Positions 24,629 through 33,565 of a DNA stretch of 41,315 nt are shown here, piece by piece. The notes under the pieces were generated by a model. That model ran no database searches, had not been told where the DNA came from, and was given only the letters and a program-made list of their open reading frames with translations. The position numbers and the translations under genes were made by a program. The stretch comes from Bacteroidales bacterium (lineage in GTDB: Bacteria; Bacteroidota; Bacteroidia; Bacteroidales; UBA932): NCBI GenBank assembly GCA_023227835.1, contig JALOCI010000024.1, positions 1 through 41,315 of the forward strand. Reading direction: 5' to 3'. The stretch's first letter is position 1; each line of letters opens with the position of its first letter.

Positions 24629-26935
24629 ATGAAAATGATATTAAGAATAGCTCGCGCAGAGCTTCAGACTTTATTTTATTCACCTATTGCCTGGTTGATT
24701 TTGATAATCTTCACAATACAGGCAAGTATGGCATTCTGCAATGTGCTTGAATGGCAGGTAAGCTCACAGGCTCTTGCATACAAGCTTGAAAGTGTCTCAA
24801 TGACAATCTTTGCGCACCGCAGATATGGTGTTTTTATGATAGTACAGCAATATCTTTATCTGTATATTCCTTTATTGACTATGGGATTGATGAGCAGGGA
24901 GCTTAGCAGTGGTTCAATAAAGTTGCTCTACTCTTCTCCTGTAACAAATACCCAGATTATACTAGGGAAGTACATGTCAATGGTCTTCTATGCTTTATTG
25001 ATTTCTGTTATTCTGATGGTCTTCATGATTTTCAGCCTATTTGCTGTCCCTCAGTTTGATTTCTGGGGTGCGACATCAGGTCTCATAGGTTTGTTCCTTC
25101 TTATCTGTGCCTATGCAGCCGTCGGACTGTTCATGTCAAGTCTCACATCATATCAGGTAGTAGCTGCTATAGGAACTCTGGCAACACTCACATTACTTAA
25201 CCTGGTCGGCTCTATGTGGCAGGATGTGGCTTTTGTCCGTGACATTGCCTATTGGCTCTCGATGAAAGGAAGATCTACAGAGTTTATAAACGGGTTGATA
25301 TGTAGTGAGGATGTTCTTTATTTCATCATTGTAATTGCACTTTTCCTCTCATTGTCAATCTTGAGATTGAAGGCAATAAGACAAAAAACACCATTCAGAA
25401 TTGCCGCAGGACGTTATATCGGTGTTGCACTTATTTCTGTTATCCTGGGATATATAACATCAAGGCCGGCTTTGATGTTTTATCATGACTCTACAAGGAC
25501 AGATCTTAACACACTGACTCCTAATAGCCAGAAGATTGTTGCCCAGATGAAAGGCGGGCTTACTGTAAACACGTATGTAAATATACTGGATGAATACTAT
25601 TATCTTGCCATGCCTAAGAGCGAACTCAGAGACATGGAGGTATTCAGGCAGTATACCAGGTTCAAGCCTGAAATCAAGATGAATTACATACGGTATTACG
25701 ACCATGCGAACAATCCGAGGCTGGATAAGAGATATCCGGGCAAGAGCGATAAAGAGAGGATGATTGAATATGCCAAGGTTTTCAAGCTTGATACCTCAAT
25801 TTTCAAAACGCCAGAAGAGATACAGAAGATAGAGAATCTTAAACCCGAGGGAAACCGTTTTGTAAGGACTCTAGTGAGAGAAAACGGAGAGAAGACCTTC
25901 CTTCGTGTCTTTGATGACAGGATGGTACAGCCGTCCGAGGCTGAAATTACTGCCGCTTTCAAGAGAATGGTAATGAAACTGCCTCAGATAGGATTTGTTA
26001 CAGGTCAGGGAGAGAGAAGCAGCACAAGATCTTCCGATAAGGATTACAGCATGTTTGCGCAAGAGCGGACATTCCGATATTCTCTTGTTAATCAGGGATT
26101 TGATTATAGTGAAATCACCCTTGATAAGGAGATCCCGAATGAGATATCTATTCTGGTTCTTGCAGATGTCAAGAGCGGGTTAACTCCTGAGCAACAAGCT
26201 AATCTTGACAATTATATAAAGAGAGGCGGAAATTTATTGATAGCTTGTGAGCCCGGAAGACAAAATGTTGTCAACCCGATTCTGACACAATTAGGAGTTA
26301 AATTGCTGGACGGCACTCTTGTTAAACCGAGCGCTGATTTTGCCCCTGACTTCATACAGGCGGCACCTACAAAGGAGGCCTCAGCTATGATATACCTTAT
26401 AGATGAGATGAGAAGCGAGGGTTATATAACAACAATGCCGGGATGTGCCGGATTGTCTTATTCAAAAGACAAAGGCTTCAATGTTACAGAGATGTTTGTC
26501 ACAGACACCACAGGGGGTACCTGGAGTGAAACCGGTTCCACCGCTCTCCTTGACGATTCTGCAGCTGTTATAAAGCCATCTGCGGGTGATAGTATTATGG
26601 CTTCAATACCTACTGCTATAGCTTTGGACAGGAAGGTAGGTGAGAAAACCCAGAAGATTATCATAACAGGTGATGCCGATTGTATAAGCAATGGTGAGAT
26701 CAGTATTGGAAGAAAGGGGGTTAACGCAGCAAACTATAACTTCATAATGGGGGCATTTTACTGGATGTCTGATGAAGAGGTCCCTATTGATGTTCGCAGG
26801 CCGACACCTCCGGATGACAAGATATCAATGGGTGTACCGGGCATTGCAGCCTCCAGGTGGGCTTTGATGGGGGTCTTCCCGTTGGCAATGCTTATATTCT
26901 ATATTCTTATATGGGTAAGGAGAAAGGGGAGATAG
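24629..26935 (+). CDS. Fused ABC-2 permease and GldG-type auxiliary protein
   Basis: This is a 768-residue fusion. Residues 1-250 are an ABC-2 permease like GldF, with about six helices (AWLILIIFTIQASMAF, YLYIPLLTMGLMSRELSSGS, MVFYALLISVILMVFMIF, LIGLFFLICAYAAVGLF-like, and FIIVIALFLSLSIL). A seventh helix at about 262-280 leads to a long outside domain (281-735) of the GldG/ABC_transp_aux type, with LNTLTPNSQKIVAQMKGGL, IGFVTGQGERS, ILVLADVKSGLTPEQQANLD and KIIITGDADCISNG. A final helix (about 742-762) and RRKGR close it. It works with the upstream ATPase as a half-type exporter or mechanical complex. In gliding relatives these are two genes, so fusion fixes their 1:1 ratio. The MutS-like genes follow after 10 bases. 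Confidence 0.88.
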   Translation: MKMILRIARAELQTLFYSPIAWLILIIFTIQASMAFCNVLEWQVSSQALAYKLESVSMTIFAHRRYGVFMIVQQYLYLYIPLLTMGLMSRELSSGSIKLLYSSPVTNTQIILGKYMSMVFYALLISVILMVFMIFSLFAVPQFDFWGATSGLIGLFLLICAYAAVGLFMSSLTSYQVVAAIGTLATLTLLNLVGSMWQDVAFVRDIAYWLSMKGRSTEFINGLICSEDVLYFIIVIALFLSLSILRLKAIRQKTPFRIAAGRYIGVALISVILGYITSRPALMFYHDSTRTDLNTLTPNSQKIVAQMKGGLTVNTYVNILDEYYYLAMPKSELRDMEVFRQYTRFKPEIKMNYIRYYDHANNPRLDKRYPGKSDKERMIEYAKVFKLDTSIFKTPEEIQKIENLKPEGNRFVRTLVRENGEKTFLRVFDDRMVQPSEAEITAAFKRMVMKLPQIGFVTGQGERSSTRSSDKDYSMFAQERTFRYSLVNQGFDYSEITLDKEIPNEISILVLADVKSGLTPEQQANLDNYIKRGGNLLIACEPGRQNVVNPILTQLGVKLLDGTLVKPSADFAPDFIQAAPTKEASAMIYLIDEMRSEGYITTMPGCAGLSYSKDKGFNVTEMFVTDTTGGTWSETGSTALLDDSAAVIKPSAGDSIMASIPTAIALDRKVGEKTQKIIITGDADCISNGEISIGRKGVNAANYNFIMGAFYWMSDEEVPIDVRRPTPPDDKISMGVPGIAASRWALMGVFPLAMLIFYILIWVRRKGR

Positions 26936-26945
26936 CACATATATC

Positions 26946-28289
26946 ATGATTTTCAGAATAGACAAACAGACAACGGATGATCTTGGAATCTTCGGGAAGA
27001 ACAATGACAGATCTGTTTATGGTATATTTAATAAAACCATTACAAACGGCGGCTCACAAGTGCTTGAGGAGATGTTCAGGTTTCCTTTGTCTGATGATGA
27101 GAAAATAAATGAGAGGGGACAAATAATCCGTTTTTTTCAGGAAAAGGAGATTGCTTTTCCATTCAAAAGCGAATTGTTTGATCCGGCTGAATCTTACCTG
27201 TCTAACACAGACAATAGGACAAGACTCTCCGCATATCAGGATAACCTGGAAAGAAAATTCAGAAGTGCAATTGGCTCAGATACCGAGTATAAGCAGATTG
27301 CCAGGGGTGTAGCCTCTATCGTGGAGATTCTTTGTGTATTGGATGATTTTTTAGAGAACATCCCGGACTTAGGTCCGGGGTGTCCTTATCTCACGCAGGC
27401 TTCTGCCATGAGAGACATTATATATTCAGATGCACTGAAATCCTGCTTACAGGAAAACAATCCGACTAAGATCACATACGCAAGGACTGCCGGATTTGAT
27501 CAAATATTACGCTTCAATTGCAGAGATACTGTAAAACAGTTGCTAAATCTTATTTATCAACTTGATGTGTTTATTGCAGTTGCAAAATATTCCCTGGAGA
27601 GAAATTTTACATATGCGGAGGCTATGCCGGAGGGAGCAGGAGTGTTTGAAATAGAGGGGCTTTACCACCCACTTTTGAAGAATGCCGTTTCCAACTCTAT
27701 AAAGGTTGATCATAAAAGTAACATGATATTTCTTACCGGAGCGAACATGGCCGGTAAATCCACTTTCATGAAAAGCTTCGGAATAGCAGTATATCTTGCA
27801 CATATGGGTTTTCCCGTACCTGCAGCCGGTATGAAATTTTCTGTGCTAAACGGAATGTACACGACAATAAATCTTCCTGACAATATTAACAAGGGATACA
27901 GCCACTTTTATGCAGAGGTTGTCAGAGTCAGGAAGGTGGCTGAGAGCATAGGTAATTCAAAAAATCTCCTTGTGATATTTGACGAGCTCTTCAGAGGTAC
28001 AAATGTTAAAGATGCCTATGATGCTACTGTTGCTGTAACTGAGGCTTTTGCCGCAAATAAAAACTGTATATTCATCATATCGACACATATAATCGAGGCA
28101 GGTGAAACCTTGAAAGAGCGCTGTGATAACATCAATTTCATTAACCTCCCGACAATTATGGATGGGAATGTTCCTGAATATACGTACAGGATAGAAAAGG
28201 GCATAACATCCGACCGCCATGGTATGATTATAGTCAAAAACGAGGGAATACTAGATATACTTAACAAAGATGAAGAAATTTCAAATTGA
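26946..28289 (+). CDS. Short MutS-related ATPase, first of a tandem pair
   Basis: The 447-residue protein has only the MutS core/lever region (from RSVYGIFNKTITNGGSQVLE) and the C-terminal ATPase. It lacks the mismatch-binding and connector domains of MutS, and lacks the Smr and KOW parts of MutS2. Walker A is G265-ANMAGKST, followed by YTTINLPDNINKGYSHFYAE, Walker B LLVIFDELFRGTN, and STHIIEAGETLKERC as the dimer-interface His region. It is unlikely to recognise mismatches by the usual route and may bind branched or other DNA, or act elsewhere. It begins 10 bases after the transporter gene and overlaps the second copy by 20 bases. Confidence 0.88.
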   Translation: MIFRIDKQTTDDLGIFGKNNDRSVYGIFNKTITNGGSQVLEEMFRFPLSDDEKINERGQIIRFFQEKEIAFPFKSELFDPAESYLSNTDNRTRLSAYQDNLERKFRSAIGSDTEYKQIARGVASIVEILCVLDDFLENIPDLGPGCPYLTQASAMRDIIYSDALKSCLQENNPTKITYARTAGFDQILRFNCRDTVKQLLNLIYQLDVFIAVAKYSLERNFTYAEAMPEGAGVFEIEGLYHPLLKNAVSNSIKVDHKSNMIFLTGANMAGKSTFMKSFGIAVYLAHMGFPVPAAGMKFSVLNGMYTTINLPDNINKGYSHFYAEVVRVRKVAESIGNSKNLLVIFDELFRGTNVKDAYDATVAVTEAFAANKNCIFIISTHIIEAGETLKERCDNINFINLPTIMDGNVPEYTYRIEKGITSDRHGMIIVKNEGILDILNKDEEISN

Positions 28290-29622
28290 CCGACAGACCC
28301 TCGATGATCTCAACTTATTAGGTAAGTATAAGAGTAACTCAATCTTCAGCCTGTTTAACCGAACCGTTACGAAGGGAGGAGAGATGGCATTAGAGCGCAT
28401 GTTTCTTAATCCTTTGACCGAAGCAGGTGAAATAAACTCAAGAAAAAAAATGTTTGAGTTTTTTCAAAAAGAGGAGTTTATATTTCCGGTTGATAAGGAG
28501 GAACTTGATGTTGCCGAGCAATATCTGACAAACGGGGAGGCAAGATCTTATGCCGCTTCAATGGTGAACAGCTTTAAACGTAAGGCAATGAAGCTGATTG
28601 CCAATGATAATGAGCTTGAGATGATACAAAATGGGATGAATGCCTCTGTATCGCTTTTTGTAAAGCTAGAGTCATTCTTCAAAAAGTTTGACTCCATGGC
28701 AGAGACTTGTCCGTATCGCACTATCGCTTCAAAAGCTCTGGAATTACTGCATGACAAAGGACTGGCATGGATTTATTCTGGAGAGGATATGACGAAGTGC
28801 AGCACATCAACCTTTGCCCGTTATGATTACAGGCTGAGGTATGCTTATTCTTCCCAGATCAATGAATTGCTGGGATTGTTATATGAGCTGGATCTCTATA
28901 TTGCAGTGGCTAAGATTGGAAGGGAGAGAGGATTCTTTTTTGCTGAAGCTGTCACACAAGACGAGACCGTTGTGAGTATTAAAGGTTTGTATCATCCTAC
29001 GGTTCCAAATGCTGTCAGTAATGATCTCCTGATTAACCATTTGTCAAACCTGGTTTTCCTTACCGGTGCTAACATGGCAGGTAAATCTACTTTGATGAAG
29101 GCGTTCGCTGTAACACTTTACCTTGCCCATATGGGATTTCCCTTACCGGTATCTTCTATGCATTTTACACCGGTTGACGGAATGTACACATCGATAAATG
29201 TTCCTGACAACCTAAATATGGGTTACAGTCACTTCTATGCTGAAGTAAAACGTGTAAGGGAAGTTGCTCTTGCAGTAAGTTCAGGTAAAAGACTATTGGT
29301 CATTTTTGATGAACTCTTTAAAGGCACAAATGTAAAAGATGCGTATGATGCAACCGTGGCAGTGACAGAAGCCTTTTCAAAACATCGCAGATGCATTTAT
29401 ATAGTCTCTACTCATATAATGGAGGCTGGTGTCACTTTAAAAGAGAGGTGCGATAATATGAAGTTTGTCTATTTACCGACTCTTTTGCAAGGAAGCACGC
29501 CTGTTTATACATACAGACTCAGCGATGGTATTTCGGATGACCGCCATGGAATGATGATAATCAACAATGAGAGAATCATTGAGACGATCAGAAAAACCAC
29601 AGAACAGCAGCGTATACAATAA
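28270..29622 (+). CDS. Short MutS-related ATPase, second of a tandem pair
   Basis: The 450-residue paralogue has the same layout as the preceding gene. Walker A is G266-ANMAGKST and Walker B is LLVIFDELFKGTNVKD. In a 27-residue stretch starting at the Leu before VIFDEL the two copies differ at one position (Arg to Lys), while the N-terminal halves have diverged much more. That fits duplication followed by specialisation, perhaps to a heterodimer as in eukaryotic MutS homologues (inference). Both ATPase sites look intact. The gene starts 20 bases inside its partner, and its last 35 bases overlap the convergent transporter gene. Confidence 0.88.
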   Translation: MKKFQIDRQTLDDLNLLGKYKSNSIFSLFNRTVTKGGEMALERMFLNPLTEAGEINSRKKMFEFFQKEEFIFPVDKEELDVAEQYLTNGEARSYAASMVNSFKRKAMKLIANDNELEMIQNGMNASVSLFVKLESFFKKFDSMAETCPYRTIASKALELLHDKGLAWIYSGEDMTKCSTSTFARYDYRLRYAYSSQINELLGLLYELDLYIAVAKIGRERGFFFAEAVTQDETVVSIKGLYHPTVPNAVSNDLLINHLSNLVFLTGANMAGKSTLMKAFAVTLYLAHMGFPLPVSSMHFTPVDGMYTSINVPDNLNMGYSHFYAEVKRVREVALAVSSGKRLLVIFDELFKGTNVKDAYDATVAVTEAFSKHRRCIYIVSTHIMEAGVTLKERCDNMKFVYLPTLLQGSTPVYTYRLSDGISDDRHGMMIINNERIIETIRKTTEQQRIQ

Positions 29623-30895
29623 ATCCGATTAACAGGAATCTCCAGGAGTAACGAAATATCTCCCCGGCTTTAAGCCCTGTTATGCCGATGAGAGGCAATG
29701 CCCAGAAAGGTTGGAGCATATTTGTGAGCTGGTCTCCGTATGCAAGAGCCATAACAACCTTTGAATGACTAACCCCGATTGATGTCGCCACATCTATTAA
29801 AAGCGGACCTTGTACTGCCCACTGACCTCCGCCGCTGGGTACAAAAAGGTTCACAATTCCAGCGCTCAGAAATGAGAATAAAGGTAATGTCTGTTGCGTT
29901 GAAATGCTTACAAACCATTCTGTCATTACGGCAAGCAGTCCGGAATACTGCATTATACCCATTATCCCGGCATAAAGGGGAAATTGAATTATTATGCCGG
30001 CTGTACTGCCAATGGAGTTTTCTGTTGCCTTTGAGAGATCGTTTGCATTCGGAAATACAATCAATACTAAGGCAAACAGGATAAGATTTATCTCATTAAG
30101 TCCTATGCTGCTTCCTGGGTGTATTGCCATTCGTATAATGAACCCGGCAAGTAGCAAAAAGCCTGAAATCGATATAAATGTAGGTTTCCATACAGAGTGC
30201 TGTTTCTCAATCATACTGAAACCCTCTTTTTCTATGTTATCCGGAATCTCCATCTCTCCTTTTTTTGCAAACCAAAATGTTGCAGCCGGGATTAAAACAA
30301 GGATTATTGATGTGGCTACAAAATTCATCGAAGAGAATGTTGTTGCGGATAGAGGTATTATACCTGTTTTATCTTCAAGGAAATGTCCGGCACTTGCAAC
30401 AGATAGCGGTGCTGAACCTGAAAGCCCTCCATGCCACACCATCATGCAGACATAAGCGGCTGCACCCATCAGAGGATAATTTATCGGACTCCCGTTCTTT
30501 TTTGCCTGAATTGCGATTTTCCTGACCAATACGGCCCCTAAGACAAGAGCAAGGCCCCAATTGATTAAGCCGACAACTACCGCGACCAAGGCTACGGAAA
30601 CAGCTCCCTGAACCGGCTTGTTACTTAACCTCGCGAGCCCTGATGAAAATCTGTCTACAATAGGGGATAGGGCCAACATATATCCTAACATGAGAATCAG
30701 AACCATCTGCATGGAGAATGCAAGAAGATCCCAGAATCCTTGTGTCCAGTATGAAAGAACATCAGCAACGCCGGCAATGCCTGGCCTGGGGTTTGAACCG
30801 TATATAAGTGACAGTATCAGTGTGAGAATTGTAAGACCTAGAGCAAGAATCAACGGGTCCGGGATGGTCAGGCGGAGAGGCTTATTCTGTTTCAT
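29588..30895 (-). CDS. atoE: Short-chain fatty acid transporter, AtoE family
   Basis: This 435-residue membrane protein has about ten helices and family marks of AtoE: FWDLLAFSMQMVLILMLGYM, VVGLINWGLALVLGAVLVRK, AAYVCMMVWHGGLSGSAPLS, and NLFVPSGGGQWAVQGPLL with YGDQLTNMLQPFWALPLIGI. It is predicted to take up short-chain fatty acids such as butyrate or acetoacetate across the inner membrane. The start is the ATG at 30893-30895. The 55-base gap to the divergent methyltransferase must hold both promoters. Its last 35 bases overlap the end of the second MutS-related gene on the opposite strand. In function it sits well near a 2-oxoacid dehydrogenase operon, but they are not co-transcribed. Confidence 0.9.
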   Translation of the reverse strand: MKQNKPLRLTIPDPLILALGLTILTLILSLIYGSNPRPGIAGVADVLSYWTQGFWDLLAFSMQMVLILMLGYMLALSPIVDRFSSGLARLSNKPVQGAVSVALVAVVVGLINWGLALVLGAVLVRKIAIQAKKNGSPINYPLMGAAAYVCMMVWHGGLSGSAPLSVASAGHFLEDKTGIIPLSATTFSSMNFVATSIILVLIPAATFWFAKKGEMEIPDNIEKEGFSMIEKQHSVWKPTFISISGFLLLAGFIIRMAIHPGSSIGLNEINLILFALVLIVFPNANDLSKATENSIGSTAGIIIQFPLYAGIMGIMQYSGLLAVMTEWFVSISTQQTLPLFSFLSAGIVNLFVPSGGGQWAVQGPLLIDVATSIGVSHSKVVMALAYGDQLTNMLQPFWALPLIGITGLKAGEIFRYSWRFLLIGFIVYAAVLWFF

Positions 30896-30950
30896 TATTA
30901 TTTTTGCCTTAAAGTTATCTCATTTTCTAAAGAACTTTTATATTTAATTA

Positions 30951-31601
30951 ATGTTTAATTCTAAAAAACTTATGGCTAATAATAAAACAGACTTCGATGC
31001 CAGGGCAAGATCATGGGATAACAATCCGGTTCATTTGGAACGTTCATCAGCCATTGCAGCAAAAATACTTGAGATGGTGCCGTTGAAAAGGAGCATGAGG
31101 GCGTTGGAATATGGTGCAGGAACAGCTATTCTTGGAGTTATGCTTGCCCCGTATTTGAAAGAGATAGTATTGATGGACAGCTCTAAAGAGATGGTTGAGG
31201 TGATGAATGAGAAGATATCTGTCAATTCAATTGATAATCTTATTCCGCTTGTTGGTAATTTGGAAACAGAGGATTATCAAGGGGAAAAGTTTGATCTCAT
31301 ATATTCGCAAATGGTTTTTCATCACATTACTGATGTTGGTTCTCTGTTGGGAAAACTTTATAAATTGCTTAAACCTGGAGGCTACCTTGCAATAGCAGAC
31401 CTGTACAAGGAAGACGGCTCCTTTCACGGAGCGGGGTTTTCCGGACATAACGGATTTGATGCGGAGTTGCTGAAGTCAGTACTTGAAGCTGAAAACTTCA
31501 AGCATGTAAAGGCGGAGAACTGCTTTATAATGAAAAAGACAATTGATGGCCGTATCCGGGAATATCCTCTTTTTCTAATGATTGGGGAAACAGATCATTA
31601 A
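30951..31601 (+). CDS. Class I SAM-dependent methyltransferase
   Basis: The product has 216 residues from the ATG at 30951; the ATG at 30972 (MANNKTDFDARARSWDNNPV) is an equally likely start. SAM motif I is ALEYGAGTAILGVMLA, the acidic residue is in IVLMDSSKEM, and motif II/III are FDLIYSQMVFHHITDV and LKPGGYLAIADLYKEDGSFH. The general layout is UbiE-like, but the substrate is unknown. The C-terminal IREYPLFLMIGE is a conserved ending in this group, so the reading frame is real to the end. That makes the 77-base antisense overlap with the lipoate ligase gene (31525-31601) genuine on both strands. Confidence 0.87.
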   Translation: MFNSKKLMANNKTDFDARARSWDNNPVHLERSSAIAAKILEMVPLKRSMRALEYGAGTAILGVMLAPYLKEIVLMDSSKEMVEVMNEKISVNSIDNLIPLVGNLETEDYQGEKFDLIYSQMVFHHITDVGSLLGKLYKLLKPGGYLAIADLYKEDGSFHGAGFSGHNGFDAELLKSVLEAENFKHVKAENCFIMKKTIDGRIREYPLFLMIGETDH

Positions 31602-32199
31602 AAGCAAGCTTGACCGCAGTTGCGACATCTTCAATTACCGTATCATAACCTTCTTTTTGTAATGAAGAGACAAAATCAACATGATTCCGGCCCTTTCTGT
31701 ATTCAGGCTCTCTTTTGGGATGAGACAAATATCTTGATATCAAATTTATGTCTCCGGATATGTTCATGACGGCATGATAGAAAAGTTTATCCTTGTTGAG
31801 ATACATTGACGAGCCGAGAATCTTTCTCTCTCCTATTGACAAATCCGAGATGCCCCTTGATTGCAGTTTATCTATGCCTAATGCGGAGAGGTGGCGGATG
31901 AGATTCCTGTTAATCGTTTTGAAAATATCTTTTGTATTCATACCCTTCTCAAATTTTATTTTGGCAGAGAAAACCAACATCCCGGGGGAGAGAATCACTG
32001 CCTCTCCCCCTGATGGACGTTGCATAACGGGAATTTTGTCATTAACAATATTGTCAATAATCAGAGACCCATTTGGATTGTTGGCCCGTCCCAGAATAGC
32101 ATAAACCTTCTCAGGTTGCCATATCGTGAAGGCAAAAACATCAGGACTCTCCATAATTCCTGAATCCGGAAGGTTGTATCTGTGAACGGTAACTTCCAT
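31525..32199 (-). CDS. lplA: Lipoate--protein ligase A family
   Basis: This 224-residue protein has the BPL/LplA catalytic fold. The lipoate-binding loop is MQRPSGGEAVILSPG, the catalytic Lys is in DLSIGERKILGSSMY, and FYHAVMNISGDINLISRYL follows. It lacks the C-terminal accessory domain of E. coli LplA, so it is either a short ligase or a transferase that needs a partner. It would attach lipoate to the E2 lysine encoded two genes upstream. The start overlaps the E3 stop by one base (TAATG). The last 25 residues lie in the antisense overlap with the methyltransferase gene and look like an added tail after the domain end (about NDLFPQSLEK). Confidence 0.85.
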   Translation of the reverse strand: MEVTVHRYNLPDSGIMESPDVFAFTIWQPEKVYAILGRANNPNGSLIIDNIVNDKIPVMQRPSGGEAVILSPGMLVFSAKIKFEKGMNTKDIFKTINRNLIRHLSALGIDKLQSRGISDLSIGERKILGSSMYLNKDKLFYHAVMNISGDINLISRYLSHPKREPEYRKGRNHVDFVSSLQKEGYDTVIEDVATAVKLAFNDLFPQSLEKEDIPGYGHQLSFSL

Positions 32200-33551
32200 T
32201 ATTTATGAATCGCTTTGTCTACTGCCTCAAATCCCGCCTCCATGAAAATCTCCGAGACGGTAGGGTGGGTGTGAACAGTCTGGGCGATGTCATATACTGT
32301 AGATTCAAGCTGTATGTATGCAGAGGCTTCATTTATCATGTCTGTTGCATTCGGGGCAACAATCTGAACCCCGAGCACCTCTCCGAGCTTTTTATCGGAT
32401 ATGAGCCTTAAAAAGCCGTCGGATTGACCTTCAGACATTGCTTTGCCGTTGGCGGAAAGAGGAAATTCGCTGACTTTGTAGTCATATCCCTCACTCTTAG
32501 CCTCTTGCTCTGTCAGTCCTATCTGAGCTGCTTCCGGAAAAGAGTACATATTCATAGGAAGCTTGTGTATATCGAGTTTCTGTTTAATACCCTTCAGAAG
32601 GTTTACCACATGAAGTCCCTGTGCTGATCCTATGTGGGCAAACTGGGAGATTCCATTGACATCACCTACGGCAAATACTCCTTTTACAGATGTTTCACAA
32701 TCCTGGTCCACACGATAAAAGCCCTCATTCACTTCGATCTCTATATCTGATTTTATGAGGTTTCCCTTTCTGGCTGAAGAATTGATTATAAGGTCGCATT
32801 TAATGCTTTTTCCGCTAATCTCCAGAACTCCATCTTTCCATACAACGTTTTCTGATACAAGAGGGGCATTGTAGATAATCTCGATTTTATCCTTTTTAAG
32901 TCGGCTCTCCATATACTGCCTTATATAATCATCAGCTTTCGGCATAATATGATCTGCTGAAGTCACTAATGTCACCCCCTTTTCCATCATACGGAAAAGT
33001 TGGGCAAGTTCAATTGACACAGGAGTATTTCCGGTTACTACAATATTGTCCGGAATATTTCTCTGTTTAAAAAGCTCCTTTGGTTCTACAACAAGATTCT
33101 TAAAAGTGTTCTCCAGAGGGACAGAGGTCGAGCCCGTTGCTATTATTATGTTTTTTGTTTCAAGCAAACGGTTTTCCACAAGTACGGAATTAGCTGATGT
33201 TACTTTTGCTTCCCCTTTAATAATGTCAACTCCGTTTTTCTTAAGGAGAAATTCAACCCCACCTGTAAGTCTCTTGACAATTGTGTCTGCTCTTTTGATT
33301 GCATTGTCCCAATTGAAGGATAGCTCCCCGGTTTGTATGCCGTCTATCCCGAATCGGGCAGAATCTTTTAGTATTCTTTGATAGAGTTTAACACTCTCTA
33401 TCATCGATTTTGATGGAATACAGCCCCAGTTGAGGCACATTCCTCCGATTTTATCCCTCTCCACAATGGCTGTTTTCAGGCCCATCTGACCTGCTCTGAT
33501 GGCGGCCACATATCCGGCCGGCCCTGAGCCGATTATAACTATATCGTACAT
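32199..33551 (-). CDS. lpdA: Dihydrolipoyl dehydrogenase (E3)
   Basis: The ATG at 33551 gives 450 residues and the standard MYDIVIIGSGPAGYVAA start; a TTG at 33569 in frame would add six residues and overlap the E2 gene by 4 bases. The FAD loop is GSGPAG (8-13). The redox-active disulfide is C39/C44 in GGMCLNWGCIPSK, the FAD-proximal strand is GVFAVGDVNG, and the C-terminal HTHPTVSEIFMEAG carries the catalytic His. It reoxidises dihydrolipoamide on E2 and passes electrons to NAD+. It sits between E2 and the lipoate ligase in the operon. Confidence 0.95.
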   Translation of the reverse strand: MYDIVIIGSGPAGYVAAIRAGQMGLKTAIVERDKIGGMCLNWGCIPSKSMIESVKLYQRILKDSARFGIDGIQTGELSFNWDNAIKRADTIVKRLTGGVEFLLKKNGVDIIKGEAKVTSANSVLVENRLLETKNIIIATGSTSVPLENTFKNLVVEPKELFKQRNIPDNIVVTGNTPVSIELAQLFRMMEKGVTLVTSADHIMPKADDYIRQYMESRLKKDKIEIIYNAPLVSENVVWKDGVLEISGKSIKCDLIINSSARKGNLIKSDIEIEVNEGFYRVDQDCETSVKGVFAVGDVNGISQFAHIGSAQGLHVVNLLKGIKQKLDIHKLPMNMYSFPEAAQIGLTEQEAKSEGYDYKVSEFPLSANGKAMSEGQSDGFLRLISDKKLGEVLGVQIVAPNATDMINEASAYIQLESTVYDIAQTVHTHPTVSEIFMEAGFEAVDKAIHK

Positions 33552-33565
33552 ATCATCAGTATTTA

